The notes under the pieces were generated by a model. The model did no database searches and was not told where the DNA came from. It worked only from the letters and a program-made list of their open reading frames with translations. 6,772 bases of DNA from Alphaproteobacteria bacterium (GTDB lineage: Bacteria; Pseudomonadota; Alphaproteobacteria; JALRGP01). The stretch's first letter is position 1, and every line of letters starts with the position of its first letter. This document shows, piece by piece, positions 6,439 to 6,772 of this stretch. A program made the translations under genes and the position numbers. The stretch is taken from contig JALRGP010000056.1 of the NCBI GenBank assembly GCA_023259685.1, forward strand, positions 1 to 6,772, read 5' to 3'.

Positions 6439-6678
6439 GAGGAGGATTTAAAAAAACGTTCAACGGGTTTAGACAAACCTAAGATCAAAGGATTAGCTGA
6501 TTTAGCCGCTACAGCTTTGCATTCCAAAAGTTGTCATTCTAGTGAATGGATGGCCATTATGCCCCGCCATGAATGTGATAAAAAGTCCAAGGAACGCTAT
6601 ATTAGCCGGTTTCTATCTAACAAAAACATAGATCAACTACTAAAACTTTGGGCTTACCGCCATAGGGTTGGGTGGTAA
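6439..6678 (+). pseudogene. Truncated IS transposase, N-terminal fragment without a start codon
   Basis: The frame is open from 6439 to a TAA at 6676-6678. From about 6457 it reads RSTGLDKPKIKGLADLAATA, then LHSKSCHSSEWMAIMPRHE, then KKSKERYISRFLSNKNID. This resembles the N-terminal segment of alphaproteobacterial IS4-like transposases (helical, with the ERYISRFL stretch), from memory of the family rather than a search. A perfect AGGAGG (6440-6445) precedes it, but no ATG, GTG or TTG lies in frame at a usable distance. The first in-frame ATG is inside the fragment, at the WMA. An A7 run (6450-6456) sits where the start should be. After about residue 65 the frame runs straight into the right-end repeat, where the last dozen codons (LLKLWAYRHRVGW) are probably IS end sequence, not transposase. 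No DDE domain remains, so the fragment is non-functional. Confidence 0.65.
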
Positions 6679-6680
6679 GC
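6652..6680. repeat. Hairpin containing the right IS end
   Basis: GCTTACC (6652-6658) pairs with GGTAAGC (6674-6680). The stem extends by a G-T wobble and two C-G pairs to ten pairs around a 9-nt loop (6662-6670). The right terminal repeat is thus also the 3' arm of a local hairpin. No T-run follows on either strand, so it is not a typical terminator. It may be a feature of the IS end or a second degenerate copy of the repeat. Confidence 0.5.
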
Positions 6681-6772
6681 ATCAAAAAGAAATAACTTGC
6701 TTTCTAATATGGTGTTTGGAGTATACAATAGAGTTCTTTCAAAGCCTTTTTTGGATAGAGAAATGCTAGGCG
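6680..6772. other. Sequence right of the IS remnant, no identifiable gene
   Basis: Past the right repeat only about 90 bases remain. An ATG at 6709 opens a frame to the window edge (MVFGVYNRVLSKPFLDREML) without a Shine-Dalgarno. It could be the start of a gene, a decayed fragment, or chance. Nothing in it matches a family I know. With the flank left of the element (6311-6366), this is the non-coding or decayed part of the right end of the window. Confidence 0.3.

Larger units (their letters stand above)
6367..6679 (+). mobile_element. Internally deleted insertion sequence (MITE-like, about 313 bp)
   Basis: CTTACCACCC (6367-6376) is repeated inverted as GGGTGGTAAG (6670-6679). Continuing inward, the two ends match imperfectly at about 15 of 19 positions, as expected of terminal inverted repeats. 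Between them lie, in order, a promoter, a strong Shine-Dalgarno, and about 65 codons resembling the N-terminus of an IS4-like transposase, then directly the right end. Most of the transposase, including any DDE catalytic residues, is missing, so the element cannot move itself. No clear target-site duplication flanks it, suggesting age or rearrangement. The family assignment is tentative; the inverted repeats and transposase fragment support each other. Confidence 0.65.

Noticed and set aside
6652..6680. Hairpin as a Rho-independent terminator
   Set aside because: A good 10-pair stem, but followed by an A-rich and not a T-rich tract on the plus strand, and no immediate T-run on the minus strand.
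6709..6772. Possible new gene starting at ATG 6709
   Set aside because: Only about 21 codons are visible, with no Shine-Dalgarno and no recognisable family; noted in the right-flank entry instead of called.
1..6772. CRISPR array, tRNA, rRNA, toxin-antitoxin or phage defence operon
   Set aside because: No spaced direct repeats, cloverleaf sequences or defence motifs were seen; the space is nearly filled by recognisable housekeeping genes.

Overview
The window is AT-rich bacterial chromosome with compact housekeeping genes. Low GC, an alphaproteobacterial-style long HPF, an S4-domain RluB-type pseudouridine synthase and a YqaA-type DedA-like protein point to an AT-rich alphaproteobacterium. 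A host-associated lineage such as Holosporales is my guess. This placement is inferred from protein character only; no rRNA is present.

Layout. Bases 2-451 (+) hold the C-terminal part of an unrecognised two-helix membrane protein whose start lies outside the window. A strong intrinsic terminator (454-491, minus strand) separates it from a convergent minus-strand operon, phzF-like then folK, joined by a TAATG stop-start overlap (1782-512). A 188-bp divergent spacer carries a good sigma70-type promoter for mutS and a 12-bp palindrome on the phzF side. Plus-strand mutS (1971-4364) is followed after 91 bp by hpf (4456-4986), which overlaps an rluB-like gene starting with GTG (4968-5687). That gene converges on, and overlaps by 4 bp, a minus-strand YqaA/DedA-like membrane protein (5684-6310). 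Bases 6367-6679 hold a short, internally deleted insertion sequence: imperfect terminal inverted repeats, a promoter, a strong Shine-Dalgarno, and the N-terminal part of a transposase that lacks a recognisable start codon. The last ~90 bp hold nothing I can identify.

Functions. FolK makes a folate precursor. MutS repairs mismatches. HPF and the RluB-like enzyme both act on ribosomes and are probably translationally coupled. YqaA is a likely inner-membrane protein of the DedA/VTT superfamily. I found no defence system, CRISPR array, tRNA or rRNA. The points most worth a second look are the PhzF-like protein with Ala in place of the family's catalytic Glu45, the C-terminally shortened MutS ending in a possible beta-clamp-binding peptide, and the miniature IS remnant.
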